A stretch of DNA of 64,000 nt from Aureibaculum flavum. GTDB lineage: Bacteria > Bacteroidota > Bacteroidia > Flavobacteriales > Flavobacteriaceae. The stretch spans positions 682,001 through 746,000 of the forward strand of contig NZ_JAEHFJ010000001.1 of the NCBI RefSeq assembly GCF_016406085.1, read 5' to 3'. The notes under the pieces were generated by a model, which worked only from the letters and a program-made list of their open reading frames with translations, searched no databases and had not been told where the DNA came from. The translations under genes were made by a program, and so were the position numbers. How positions within the stretch are numbered: position 1 is the stretch's first letter; each line of letters begins with the position of its first letter. Positions 54,457-63,956 of the stretch are shown here, piece by piece.

Positions 54457-55181
54457 TGGACAAAGAAGCATTATTAACCAACTATTTTTCTGACAGCTTA
54501 ACGGCTGAAGAACGACAATTATTTAACCAATTGTTAGAAAATGACACCAAATTTAAAGAACAATTTGAATTTGAAAAAGATTTAAAACGTGCCATTAAAG
54601 AAAAAGAAAGAATCCAACTAAAAGCAAAGCTACAAGATTTTGAAACTAAATTAAAACATAAATCAACACCAAAAACCAGCAATTACAAGGCTTGGGCAAT
54701 TGCAGCCTCCATTGCCATATTATTGAGTGTAGGTTGGTTTGGATATGATAATTTTATAAAGCTCGATTATAACGAATTGTATAGCGAAAATTTTCAACAA
54801 TACCCTAATACCAGTTATACCATTACCCGTGGAGACACTGATGACTCTACCGAAAGACAAGCTTTTGTAGCCTATGAAACCGGTAACTACAAAACTGCCA
54901 TTGAAAATTTTGAAAAATTAGATAGTAATGCTAAAGAATATATAGATTTCTACAAAGCTCAGACTTATTTAGAATTAAATAAAATCAATTCAGCAAAAAG
55001 CTTATTCAAAAAAGTAATTTCTGATAATGTTGAATTTGTGGCCGAAAGTCATTGGTATCTCGCACTAATCTCAATTAAAGAAAAAGATAAACAAAGTGCT
55101 ATTTCTTATTTAGAACAATTGGTTACAAACTATGATTTTAATAAAGAAAAAGCTGAAGTATTGTTAGATCACTTAAAGTAA
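54456..55181 (+). CDS. Probable membrane anti-sigma factor with C-terminal TPR
   Basis: A 241-residue single-pass protein. The first 70 residues (NYFSDSLTAEERQLFNQLLE and a charged helical stretch) face the cytoplasm. A membrane helix lies at about 80-95 (AWAIAASIAILLSVGWFGYD). The periplasmic part carries TPR-like helices (AFVAYETGNYKTAIENFEKL, SHWYLALISIKEKDKQSAIS). Coupled by TAATG to the sigma gene. The role as anti-sigma is inferred from position and topology; it lacks an obvious zinc-finger HC2 motif. Its end overlaps the convergent CHAT gene by 13 bases. Confidence 0.78.
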   Translation: MDKEALLTNYFSDSLTAEERQLFNQLLENDTKFKEQFEFEKDLKRAIKEKERIQLKAKLQDFETKLKHKSTPKTSNYKAWAIAASIAILLSVGWFGYDNFIKLDYNELYSENFQQYPNTSYTITRGDTDDSTERQAFVAYETGNYKTAIENFEKLDSNAKEYIDFYKAQTYLELNKINSAKSLFKKVISDNVEFVAESHWYLALISIKEKDKQSAISYLEQLVTNYDFNKEKAEVLLDHLK

Positions 55182-57937
55182 TTTCTTTTCCGGTTTCGAA
55201 AAACAAAGAATAGAATTAAAAACAAAAATAAACTACCTACCAAAAACCAAACCCACTTATAAGAACTTACAACTGCATTTGTATTTCCGGAAATAACAAA
55301 TCCCGACCAATAATATGGGTGAGCTAACGCATTTTGCTTATTCGCTTTTAAAAATTCTATTTTAGCTTTTTGAAGGGCTTTATCTTTAGAGCTTCCTTTA
55401 GCTAAATTTTTATAAAAATTATCCATTAACTGAGTGGAAGAAGCATCATTAACTTTCCATAGTGTACTAGCTATACTTGAAGCTCCACTATAGAAAAAAC
55501 CTCGGGTTAGGCTCATAAACCCTTCACCGCGTTTAAGTTCGCCAATCCCTGTTTCACATGCACTTAAGGTTACTAAATTAGCATGTAACGAAAGATTGTA
55601 CAAATCACTTACATACAACAAGTTACTACTCTTATTGTCAGGCGTAAACGCTAAATAAGAATACTCCGGATTTTTATCATCAAAAACAGCATGTGTTGCT
55701 AAATGAATTATACCATAATTGGCTATTTGAGATGTAAAATTAAACAAGGATGCTTTTTCATTAATAAAACCATTGCCTTCAAATGAATGCATAATTTGAT
55801 TTACCTCTTCTTTATTATGGGGTAATGGTAATAATATATCACTAAAATTATTATCGTTTTCAAAATTTGGAGCGAATGCCAAAACCGAGTTGGAATAGAT
55901 TTTATTGTCTTTTAATTCTATCCAAAGTGATGCCGAATTGGTATAACTAACACTCTTTTGTTCAATCAAATAGTTAATACCATCACTACTGGTATTTAAA
56001 CTTCCAAAAGGAATGTAATTCAATAATCCATCAGCTATGACAATCAATTTTTCCTTTGCTTCTTTTTTAATAATTGGCTTTAGCAACAATCGATACAAAT
56101 GATAGGTTTCATTAGCTAAAATAGAGACTTCGGATTTCGGATCACTCAACATTTTATAGATGTTTCGGGTATTATTCTCAAGAGCTTCATTATTTTCAAT
56201 TTTAAAGAATTCTTTAGTACTCCTTGTCAATGAAATAACATAAATATGTTTATCACCATAAAAATAAGAAACCAACATTTCATCATCTGTCAAATTATTT
56301 TGGGCTTCCTTTAAACTAACAACCTCCGTATTATATTTAAGATTATAATAAGCTTTATAATTTGTTTCAATAGTATTGATCAGACTACGATATTCTTCCT
56401 TAGTTGCAAACAAACGATCTTCCAAAACATTAGAGGAAGCTTTGCTTTTATTAATTTCTTTTTCTAAATAAGTAATTTGTGCCTTTAACTGTTTTTCTTT
56501 TTCAATTAAATCGTCTGGAATAGCTCCAAAGTTCGTGGCTTTTGCACCTAATAACGCTTCCATAAGTAAAATACCCTTACTTTTTTCAGAATAATAAAAT
56601 GCTTTATCTATTAATTCATTATTAGAATTAGATTTATATGAATTAAACAGTGCAGCAAGACCAGACTCAAATAATGGAAAAGCGTCCTCAATAAGTAATA
56701 ACTTATCAGCCTCACTTTTAAAAGAAGGCTTTAAGCTATCTAAAGTTTTAATACCAAAATCTACTGTTGAAATTACTTGCTCATTAGAATTTTCTAAATC
56801 ATAAGCACCGACAATCATTGCTTTATTTTTTAGTATTTTTAACAATGCCGATTTATTTGCATTCTTCTTAGATAATTGATTTATACCTTTATTAAAATTA
56901 TCAACCGCTTTTTGGGGTTCATTATAGGTAGCATGGAGTTGGCCGATTTGATCATAGAGCAAGGCTAATTTTTCCAATTCAATTCCGTCTGACTCTTTTT
57001 GTAATAGTTGAACTGACATATCATATTCTAATACTGCATTATCATATTCTTTATTTTTTTTATAAATTTCTGCTTTTGAAGTATGATATTTATTTAAAAA
57101 AATATGATTTTCAGGAATATTGGCTTTCATTAAATCTAAATAAAAATATGCACTGTCAATTTTATTAAGGTTCAAGTAATTTTCAACTAATAGTGAAGTC
57201 TCCGTAATTAATGCATTTGTATTTCTAGAATTTTTTAAATTAAATTCTAATGATTTTTTTAAATACGTATTTGAGAGAGCAAATTGCTTTTCATTTTTAT
57301 ACACTTCGGCTAATAAACTATAGACTCTGTAAAGTGATTTTTTATCTTCTGAATTTTTAGTAATTAAAAACCGAATGTTTTTATCATAAAACTCTTTGGC
57401 TAATTCAAATTTATGCTCATTTACATACATTTTAGCAGTAAAACCATAAGCTACAGCTAAAAGTGATTTTTGGTTATCATCTAATTCATTTATTGGGAGA
57501 CTTTCACATTTTTTTATAATTTCATTAAAAAAATGTCTAGCTTTTTCATAATCTTCTAAAACAAAATTATACATTCCTTTATCATATAAAAGTGAGTTTG
57601 TATAATATAATTTATCAGGCCTTTTATCTAAAAAGTCTTTGTATTGAACAAAAATAGAATCCGTTAATTTAATATTTGATTTGAGCTTTTTATAATTATT
57701 ATGATACCCAGCAACTCGATTAAAATCCATTGTGGTCTGAATATACTTGCCAATGTCATCATTCTGTTTTGCTACATTACTAATTTTGTCTAAATAATAG
57801 TAAGTAGAATCTTCGTTTTTAAAAACATGTTTATACAGTTTTTTAGTCAAACTATCTATGTTCTGGTCACTACTTCGCTGAGCATATATATTATTCGTTA
57901 GATTTAAAAATAAAAGACAATAGCAAATCTTTTTCAT
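55169..57937 (-). CDS. TPR-CHAT protease with signal peptide and C-terminal membrane helix
   Basis: A 922-residue protein: signal peptide (ending near NNIYAQ, residue 20), many TPR units (about 40-480), a coiled region (about 480-560), then a caspase-like CHAT domain. The catalytic pair is visible: His749 in IHLATHAVFDD and Cys794 in LVTLSACETG. A membrane helix at 894-913 (WVWFLVGSLFLFLILFFVF) and a basic tail end the protein, so the protease domain should sit in the periplasm. It faces the sigma/anti-sigma pair tail to tail with a 13-bp overlap. A role in cutting the anti-sigma or another envelope sensor is inferred, not shown. Confidence 0.9.
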   Translation of the reverse strand: MKKICYCLLFLNLTNNIYAQRSSDQNIDSLTKKLYKHVFKNEDSTYYYLDKISNVAKQNDDIGKYIQTTMDFNRVAGYHNNYKKLKSNIKLTDSIFVQYKDFLDKRPDKLYYTNSLLYDKGMYNFVLEDYEKARHFFNEIIKKCESLPINELDDNQKSLLAVAYGFTAKMYVNEHKFELAKEFYDKNIRFLITKNSEDKKSLYRVYSLLAEVYKNEKQFALSNTYLKKSLEFNLKNSRNTNALITETSLLVENYLNLNKIDSAYFYLDLMKANIPENHIFLNKYHTSKAEIYKKNKEYDNAVLEYDMSVQLLQKESDGIELEKLALLYDQIGQLHATYNEPQKAVDNFNKGINQLSKKNANKSALLKILKNKAMIVGAYDLENSNEQVISTVDFGIKTLDSLKPSFKSEADKLLLIEDAFPLFESGLAALFNSYKSNSNNELIDKAFYYSEKSKGILLMEALLGAKATNFGAIPDDLIEKEKQLKAQITYLEKEINKSKASSNVLEDRLFATKEEYRSLINTIETNYKAYYNLKYNTEVVSLKEAQNNLTDDEMLVSYFYGDKHIYVISLTRSTKEFFKIENNEALENNTRNIYKMLSDPKSEVSILANETYHLYRLLLKPIIKKEAKEKLIVIADGLLNYIPFGSLNTSSDGINYLIEQKSVSYTNSASLWIELKDNKIYSNSVLAFAPNFENDNNFSDILLPLPHNKEEVNQIMHSFEGNGFINEKASLFNFTSQIANYGIIHLATHAVFDDKNPEYSYLAFTPDNKSSNLLYVSDLYNLSLHANLVTLSACETGIGELKRGEGFMSLTRGFFYSGASSIASTLWKVNDASSTQLMDNFYKNLAKGSSKDKALQKAKIEFLKANKQNALAHPYYWSGFVISGNTNAVVSSYKWVWFLVGSLFLFLILFFVFRNRKRNYFK

Positions 57938-57970
57938 AAAACTTAGTTATACATTTAATCACAATTTACA

Positions 57971-58023
57971 AAAAAAGTAATAAGCTCTTTAATATGTAAT
58001 TATTTTACATATTAAAGAGCTTA
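57971..58023 (-). terminator. Bidirectional terminator between the CHAT gene and the 58062 lipoprotein
   Basis: An 18-bp perfect stem (57981-57998 with 58006-58023) has T-runs on both sides. It ends the 58062 transcript; the CHAT gene must start from its own promoter in the 40 bp that follow. Confidence 0.9.
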
Positions 58024-58061
58024 TTTTTTAGACTTATAAATAATGTTTGAATTTTTAATTT

Positions 58062-58703
58062 TTATTTCACTTTATCTTCAATATAACCTTCCAGCATATA
58101 ATCCAAAATAATTTCACCTTTAATATTTTTCTCGATTACTTTTATAAAAACAGGGCCAGAATAGCTTTTAGTTAAGTTAAAGTTTGCATAACTAACGTTT
58201 TTCTCATTATCTAGTAAAGGCTTAAATTGATTGTCCATTTTACTTATCAAATCACCTGATGCATTATATATAGCAACTTCTAATATCGATTCACCCAAAG
58301 CCACTTGTGAGTTGGCAAGCGTAACAATATATTTTAGATTTTCAATAGAAGGCAAGCACAAATCACATGGCCAAACCGGTCCTATAATTCCCCAACTAAC
58401 TAAATCTGCATAGTTAGCAATATTAGCTTTAAGATTTGATCTAGAATCTTCAGCCATTTCTTTTTCAATTTTAGCTTTCTCGTCTTTAGGATTTTGAACA
58501 AGCACTGCATCTAAGCTATCTATTACTTTTTCTATATTTATTATCTCAATTTTATAATATTCATTATCTAAATACTCTTTATAAATAAAATTATCTTCTT
58601 TTAAAATAGCTTCTGGGTAACTTCCTACACCTGTATTACTACAAGACATTACCAATCCCACTAATAATAGCAATGTTAATTTTAATCCGTGTTTTTTCAT
58701 CAT
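58062..58703 (-). CDS. Hypothetical lipoprotein with helical and beta parts
   Basis: A 213-residue lipoprotein (VMSC lipobox, Cys21). The first part is helical and charged (IEKVIDSLDAVLVQNPKDEK, KIEKEMAEDSRSNLKANIAN). A PVWPCDLCLPSIE segment with two Cys follows, which could form a disulphide or bind metal. The second part is beta-rich (ILEVAIYNASGDLISKMDNQ, SYSGPVFIKVIEKNIKGEII), similar to a carbohydrate- or wall-binding sandwich. No named domain recognised. It is separate from the CHAT gene but carries the same promoter motif. Confidence 0.65.
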   Translation of the reverse strand: MMKKHGLKLTLLLLVGLVMSCSNTGVGSYPEAILKEDNFIYKEYLDNEYYKIEIINIEKVIDSLDAVLVQNPKDEKAKIEKEMAEDSRSNLKANIANYADLVSWGIIGPVWPCDLCLPSIENLKYIVTLANSQVALGESILEVAIYNASGDLISKMDNQFKPLLDNEKNVSYANFNLTKSYSGPVFIKVIEKNIKGEIILDYMLEGYIEDKVK

Positions 58704-58735
58704 TTTAATATTTTAAGTTAGCACTATTTTTCTTA

Positions 58736-58763
58736 TTTATGTATTTTTAACAAATGGGTTAAC
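58736..58763 (-). promoter_or_regulatory. ECF-type motif upstream of the 58062 lipoprotein
   Basis: GTTAACC, 15 bases, CATAAA, 32 bases before the ATG. The bases after the first box are CATTTG rather than TTTT. Confidence 0.65.
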
Positions 58764-58899
58764 ATTTATTACTTAATAAATAGAATAATTTGATAAAAAT
58801 AGATGAAAAGCAGGGATGTTTCTTGTAAAAACCCGCCCTTTCAATAAAATATTTAAAATTTTAAGTTTTTCTATTTGCGGTTTAATCTTTTATATTAAA

Positions 58900-59736
58900 T
58901 TATTTATTTATAAAAAAAGGAGAATCGACCCAAGCTTCTTTTAAAAATTGAAACTGCTGTAAATCAAATTTAGAAGGAGATTCGCCACAGTATCTTTTAA
59001 AATCTTTTGAAAAATGAGCAAAATCATAAAAATTAAATAAAGCACTTAAGGTTTTGTAATCATGCTCATTATTGGACTGCATTTCAGAAAATAAATAATT
59101 AAACCGAACAATTCGATTGTAGGCTGATGGAGTAATACCCACCATTAATTTGAACTTTTTTTGTAAATAGCGTTCGCTGATATTCAGTTTTTCTGCAATT
59201 TCTTTTACCGAACAACAACCTTTTCCTTTTTGAAATAAAGTTATTGCGGTATCAACAACACATGTTTTGTAAGAGCTATTTTTAAGTTGTTTTAGTAAAA
59301 GATTTTCAACAAGCTCGACACGATCTTCCGTTTTATTTTCTGCTTTATAAATAAAAGCAAAGTCATTTAAAGTATTATTTAATAGAATTCTAGTGTCCAT
59401 CGGATTATTGACTAAATGGAGCATATCAAATCCAAAAAGCTTATATAATCCTGTCGGGTTGAACACTGCACCCGTCAATTCCACAGCTTCATCATCAGAA
59501 CTTAGAATATACTTTGATGTTTGTTGACCTATGGTGTAATATTCAGCAGGTGTAATTTCTTTATCATGAATACGACCTTTAAACCTTCCTGCAAATTGAA
59601 AAACCATAAAGCCCGTGCCACTTGGTAAGGACATTTCCACAATACCCTCCGCATAATTAGAAATTTCCCATTTTATAGAATAAAAATGGGTTATGTATGG
59701 TTGCAGGCTTATATGTGGCACATAGGTTGTTAGCAT
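58900..59736 (-). CDS. AraC-family transcriptional regulator
   Basis: A 278-residue regulator. The N-terminal half (VPHISLQPYITHFYSIKWEI, ESGTGFMVFQFAGRFKG-like) matches the DUF6597-type domain. The C-terminal AraC DNA-binding domain has two helix-turn-helix units (SVKEIAEKLNISERYLQKKF, then TLSALFNFYDFAHFSKDFKR) and ends in the usual PSKF. Its inducer is unknown. The gene stands between the lipoprotein cluster and rnhB and may regulate neither; there is no operon partner. Confidence 0.88.
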   Translation of the reverse strand: MLTTYVPHISLQPYITHFYSIKWEISNYAEGIVEMSLPSGTGFMVFQFAGRFKGRIHDKEITPAEYYTIGQQTSKYILSSDDEAVELTGAVFNPTGLYKLFGFDMLHLVNNPMDTRILLNNTLNDFAFIYKAENKTEDRVELVENLLLKQLKNSSYKTCVVDTAITLFQKGKGCCSVKEIAEKLNISERYLQKKFKLMVGITPSAYNRIVRFNYLFSEMQSNNEHDYKTLSALFNFYDFAHFSKDFKRYCGESPSKFDLQQFQFLKEAWVDSPFFINK

Positions 59737-59801
59737 TTTTAAAAGTAGTAAAAAAAATGAACTCTTATAAATAATAGATGTTAACTTAAAAAATGTGTTT
59801 T

Positions 59802-60401
59802 TTATTGCTTATCAACAGCCGTTTCAGGTAACAACCTAAAGGTCATTCTATGATACTTAGTTACACCAAACTCTTTAATGGCTAATCGATGTTGCTTTGT
59901 TGGATACCCTTTATTTTGTTTCCAATTATAGTGTGGAAAATCATTGTGAAGTTTTTTCATGTACTCATCACGATAGGTTTTTGCCAATACTGATGCTGCC
60001 GCTATACTCATAAATTTACTATCACCCTTTACAATAGTTTCATGTGGTACTTCTTTATATGGATTGAATTTATTACCGTCTACAATTATATATTCAGCTT
60101 CTAAGGAGAGTTGATCAATAGCCTGATGCATTGCCAAAATAGAACTCTGTAAAATATTAATTTCATCAATTTTATCTTGCCATACAAAACTAACGGCATA
60201 CGCTAAAGCATTTTTCTCAATAAAGGGTCTTAATTGAACACGTTGCTTTTCAGTCAACTGCTTTGAATCATTTAAAAAAGAATGTTTAAATTTTTTGGGT
60301 AAAATTACAGCGGCTGCCACAACTGGCCCTGCCAAGCAACCTCTACCTGCTTCATCTGTACCTGCTTCTAATGTAAAGCCTGAGTAATTTAATTGTAACA
60401 T
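59802..60401 (-). CDS. rnhB: Ribonuclease HII
   Basis: A 199-residue enzyme that removes ribonucleotides from DNA. The motif [20 protein letters not shown] holds catalytic Asp and Glu, and [11 protein letters not shown] plus [17 protein letters not shown] complete the family pattern. Divergent from the porin gene; a TACTTTTG -7 box is at 60436-60443. Confidence 0.96.
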   Translation of the reverse strand: MLQLNYSGFTLEAGTDEAGRGCLAGPVVAAAVILPKKFKHSFLNDSKQLTEKQRVQLRPFIEKNALAYAVSFVWQDKIDEINILQSSILAMHQAIDQLSLEAEYIIVDGNKFNPYKEVPHETIVKGDSKFMSIAAASVLAKTYRDEYMKKLHNDFPHYNWKQNKGYPTKQHRLAIKEFGVTKYHRMTFRLLPETAVDKQ

Positions 60402-60435
60402 ATAATAAACCTTCTATATTTATAGTATTATGTAT

Positions 60436-60443
60436 CAAAAGTA
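60436..60443 (-). promoter_or_regulatory. -7 box upstream of rnhB
   Basis: TACTTTTG on the minus strand is an exact TAnnTTTG match 34 bases before the start. Confidence 0.4.
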
Positions 60444-60481
60444 CCACGAAATTTTGGCAAAATTTTATCAAACAATTATTT

Positions 60482-60489
60482 TACCTTTG
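60482..60489 (+). promoter_or_regulatory. -7 box of the porin gene
   Basis: TACCTTTG is an exact TAnnTTTG match 16 bases before the ATG; the -33 element is unclear. Confidence 0.5.
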
Positions 60490-60505
60490 TCGCAATTATA
60501 AGTTT

Positions 60506-62476
60506 ATGCAAAAATACTTTTTTTTATTATTAACCCTTTGCTTCAGCTTTGGTATACACTCTCAAATTAACCCTATTAATTCACCTAGAGGAATTAATGG
60601 AGAAGATCTTTCGGAAAGAGATTCTTTAAGAGATAATCGTATGATTGATGTGCAACTTAGTGGAAAAACACATTATACAGATTATAAAAAAATTTCTTAT
60701 AAAGGAGATACTACCTATATTGATACTACCTTAACAATAAATAAAGATTATATATTTAATTTTTTACGTAAAGATAATTTCGAATTATTAGCTTTTCAAA
60801 ATCAAGGACAAACTTTTAATAGTTTAGGCTATGATTTTTCTGAAGTTTCATTATTTCCTGAAATGGGAAATAGAGCCATGCATTTTAACTATTACGAAAT
60901 AGAAGACATCAACTATTATAAAGTACCTACTCCTACTTCTGAATTGGCCTATAGAACGGGCTTGGAGCAAGGTCAATTTTTAGATGCTTTATTAACTTTT
61001 AACACCTCTGAACGTCAAAATATTTCTATTGCTTATAAAGGATTACGTTCATTAGGAAAGTACAGAAGTACATTAAGTAGCCATGGTAACATGCGTTTTA
61101 CGTATAGTTACCAAACTAAAAATGATGCATATAATTTGAATGCTCATGTAACAGCACAAGACCTATCAAATCAAGATAATGGGGGATTGCCAGAGCTATC
61201 CTTATCCTATTTTGAAAGTAAAGATCCTAACTTTAGCGACAGAGGAAGATTAGAAACAAATTTTGAAGACGGGTTAAGCTCCTTACGTGGAAATAGGTAT
61301 TATTTAGATCATGATTATAAAATTTGGCAACGAAAGGATACCGTACGTCACAAAACGAGTTATTTAAAAGTAGGGCATATTTTCAACTACGAACGAAAAC
61401 ATTATTATTATAAACAAACGTCTGCTAATAGTATTTTTGGCGATGCCTTTGACACAAGTATTGCTGATAAATTAAATTATATTACATTAAAAAATGAGGG
61501 CTTTGTTGCTTTAAAATCACCTTTGGTATTGGGTGAACTACAATTTAAAGCAACACATTTTAATTATAATTACAATTATAATAGTGCGGTATATTTTGGT
61601 GATGATTTAGTTCCATCATCATTAAAAGGGAATTCTGTTTCTATTGGTGGAGCTTGGCAAACCAATTTTAAGAAATTCAACATAAATGTAGAAACTGCAA
61701 CAACTTTATCTGGAGATCTAGTTGGTAATTATTTTAAGGGTTCTGCTGAATATAAGCAAGACAGCCTTTTTACATTTAAAGGTACATTATTAACAAACAG
61801 TAAATCACCAAACTTAAATTTTGAATTAAATCAAAGTAATTATATCAATTTCAATTGGTCTGGAAGTTTAAAAAATGAACGTACGAGAACCTTATTATTC
61901 GATTTAAAATCTGATAGAATTTTAAACGCTTCTGCACAAATTACGCAAATAGATAATTACGCCTATTTTGGAGACACTGCTACTGCCGGTTTTACTTCTC
62001 CTAGTCAGACAGATTTTACCGTAAATTACCTTAAATTAAAAGTATCTAAAGAATTACGATTGGGTAAATTTGCATTAGATAATACTATAATGTATCAAAA
62101 AGTTGCCCAAGGAAGTTCTGTTTTTAGAGTACCTGAACTTGTAACTAGAAATACCTTATACTTTTCAGATCATTTATTTAAAGGTGATCCTTTATACCTT
62201 CAAACAGGTGTTACATTAAACTATTTTACAAAATATTATGCCAATAGCTACAACCCTGTATTATCAGAATTCTATTTACAAAATGAACAGGAAATTGGCG
62301 GTTACCCTGTATTAGATTTTTTTATAAATGCACAAGTACAACGCACAAGACTTTATTTGAAATTTGAACATTTTAATTCTGGTTTTAGTAAAACGGCAGA
62401 TTATTATTCAGCACCAAATTATCCCTATAGAGATTTTGTTATTCGATTTGGACTGGTTTGGAATTTCTTTATTTAA
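60506..62476 (+). CDS. Putative porin (flavobacterial PF14121-type)
   Basis: A 656-residue outer-membrane protein. The signal peptide ends near FGIHSQ (residue 20). The middle repeatedly alternates hydrophobic and polar residues in strand-like segments (ISIAYKGLRSLGKYRSTLSS, RFTYSYQTKNDAYNLNAHVT, YLKVGHIFNYERKHYYYKQT), and the end is DFVIRFGLVWNFFI with terminal aromatic. This is the pattern of the putative porin family of Flavobacteriia. The channel substrate is unknown. Tail overlaps nhaC by 8 bases. Confidence 0.85.
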   Translation: MQKYFFLLLTLCFSFGIHSQINPINSPRGINGEDLSERDSLRDNRMIDVQLSGKTHYTDYKKISYKGDTTYIDTTLTINKDYIFNFLRKDNFELLAFQNQGQTFNSLGYDFSEVSLFPEMGNRAMHFNYYEIEDINYYKVPTPTSELAYRTGLEQGQFLDALLTFNTSERQNISIAYKGLRSLGKYRSTLSSHGNMRFTYSYQTKNDAYNLNAHVTAQDLSNQDNGGLPELSLSYFESKDPNFSDRGRLETNFEDGLSSLRGNRYYLDHDYKIWQRKDTVRHKTSYLKVGHIFNYERKHYYYKQTSANSIFGDAFDTSIADKLNYITLKNEGFVALKSPLVLGELQFKATHFNYNYNYNSAVYFGDDLVPSSLKGNSVSIGGAWQTNFKKFNINVETATTLSGDLVGNYFKGSAEYKQDSLFTFKGTLLTNSKSPNLNFELNQSNYINFNWSGSLKNERTRTLLFDLKSDRILNASAQITQIDNYAYFGDTATAGFTSPSQTDFTVNYLKLKVSKELRLGKFALDNTIMYQKVAQGSSVFRVPELVTRNTLYFSDHLFKGDPLYLQTGVTLNYFTKYYANSYNPVLSEFYLQNEQEIGGYPVLDFFINAQVQRTRLYLKFEHFNSGFSKTADYYSAPNYPYRDFVIRFGLVWNFFI

Positions 62477-63956
62477 TTTTCTTACCAGCCAGCATTTTAA
62501 TTTTTATATTCAATGCGGCAAATAACAAGGTCATAAAAGGACTTAACCAATTGAAAATTGCATAGATAAAATACTCACCTACACCAACACCTAAAACACT
62601 AGACTGATAAGCACCACAAGTATTCCATGGTATTAAAACTGAAGTTACCGTACCTGAATCTTCTAAGGTTCTACTTAAATTCTCAGGAGCTAAGCCTTTA
62701 TCTTCATAAGCCTTTTTAAACATTTTACCAGGTATTACTATGGCTAAATACTGATCTGAAGCCACAATATTTAAACCTAAACAACTTACCACTGTTGCCG
62801 AAAATAAGCCAAAAACTGAAGAAGCCAAACTTAATAAGGCTTTTGTAATTCTGGCCAATGCACCAATACCATCCATTACACCACCAAAAACCATGGCACA
62901 AATAATTAAAATAATGGTCCAAAGCATACCTTCCATGCCTCCAGAACTAAATAGTTCATTCAATTTTTCATTTGTTGTAACAATCTCCGTATCTACAAAA
63001 ACTGCATTAATAATGGATTGAAAATTACTTTCGGACAAATTACTTAAAATATCTGACTGAAAAATAAATGCAAAAACAGCGGCTAATAATACCCCTGCAC
63101 TTAAGGCTATCAAAGGTTTTGTTTTCAATAAAATCAGCGTAATTACTGTTAAAGGAACAATGAACAAATAAGGTGATATGTGAAAGGTAGATTTTATGGT
63201 ATCCAATAAATTACTTACGTCAGCATTACCATTAGTTTCTATAGTAGCACTTAGTATTCCAAAAACAATTAAAGTTATTATAATTGTCGGTACTGTTGTA
63301 ATTGACATGTATTTTATATGCGTAAACAAATCTGTGCCTGCCATGGCAGGAGCAAGATTTGTTGTATCACTTAAAGGGGACATTTTATCACCAAAATAAG
63401 CTCCTGAAATTACAGCACCAGCAATCATTCCTGTAGGAATTCCCAGTGCAGTACCGATACCAACTAAGGCAATACCTACAGTTGCTGAAGTTGTCCAAGA
63501 ACTGCCCGTTGCTATTGAAATAACTGCCGCTATAACAACCGAAGCGGGTAAAAATATACTAGGACTTAATAATTGAAGACCATAATAAACCATTGCTGGA
63601 ATAACCCCACTTACCAACCAAGTACCTGCCAAAGCACCAACCAAAAACAAAATCATAATAGGAACAAAGACACTTTTCCAGTTTTCCCAAATTTCGGTAA
63701 GCATTATATGTAAAGGAACTTTATTGTAAAAACCTACTATGGCGGCTATGCCTCCACCAATTAGCAAAATAAACTGATTCGAATATTCACCTAACCATTC
63801 CCCTTCTTTATAAAAAATATTATAGGCTAACAAGGCCATTAATATTAAAACAGGAGTCAAAGCTTCCCAAATATTAAGTTCCTTATTATCTATTATTTTG
63901 TTATGTGTAACTTTAGAACTTATATCAATTTCAGAAATATTCTTTTCGTCTTCCAT
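62469..63956 (-). CDS. nhaC: Na+/H+ antiporter NhaC family
   Basis: A 495-residue inner-membrane protein with about 11-12 helices. NhaC features are the SSWTTSATVGIALVGIG stretch, GAYFGDKMSPLSDTTNLAPA (about 185-205), and DSGTVTSVLIPWNTCGAYQS (about 430). It exchanges sodium for protons, consistent with marine life. It converges with the porin gene. Only 44 bases of upstream DNA are in the window, so the promoter cannot be judged. Confidence 0.93.
   Translation of the reverse strand: MEDEKNISEIDISSKVTHNKIIDNKELNIWEALTPVLILMALLAYNIFYKEGEWLGEYSNQFILLIGGGIAAIVGFYNKVPLHIMLTEIWENWKSVFVPIMILFLVGALAGTWLVSGVIPAMVYYGLQLLSPSIFLPASVVIAAVISIATGSSWTTSATVGIALVGIGTALGIPTGMIAGAVISGAYFGDKMSPLSDTTNLAPAMAGTDLFTHIKYMSITTVPTIIITLIVFGILSATIETNGNADVSNLLDTIKSTFHISPYLFIVPLTVITLILLKTKPLIALSAGVLLAAVFAFIFQSDILSNLSESNFQSIINAVFVDTEIVTTNEKLNELFSSGGMEGMLWTIILIICAMVFGGVMDGIGALARITKALLSLASSVFGLFSATVVSCLGLNIVASDQYLAIVIPGKMFKKAYEDKGLAPENLSRTLEDSGTVTSVLIPWNTCGAYQSSVLGVGVGEYFIYAIFNWLSPFMTLLFAALNIKIKMLAGKKIK

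Noticed and set aside
59780-59785. GTTAAC upstream of the AraC-type regulator
   Set aside because: The box is followed by ATCTATT rather than the usual C and T-run, and no CATWAA lies 16 bases on. GTTAAC is a palindrome and expected by chance in AT-rich DNA.
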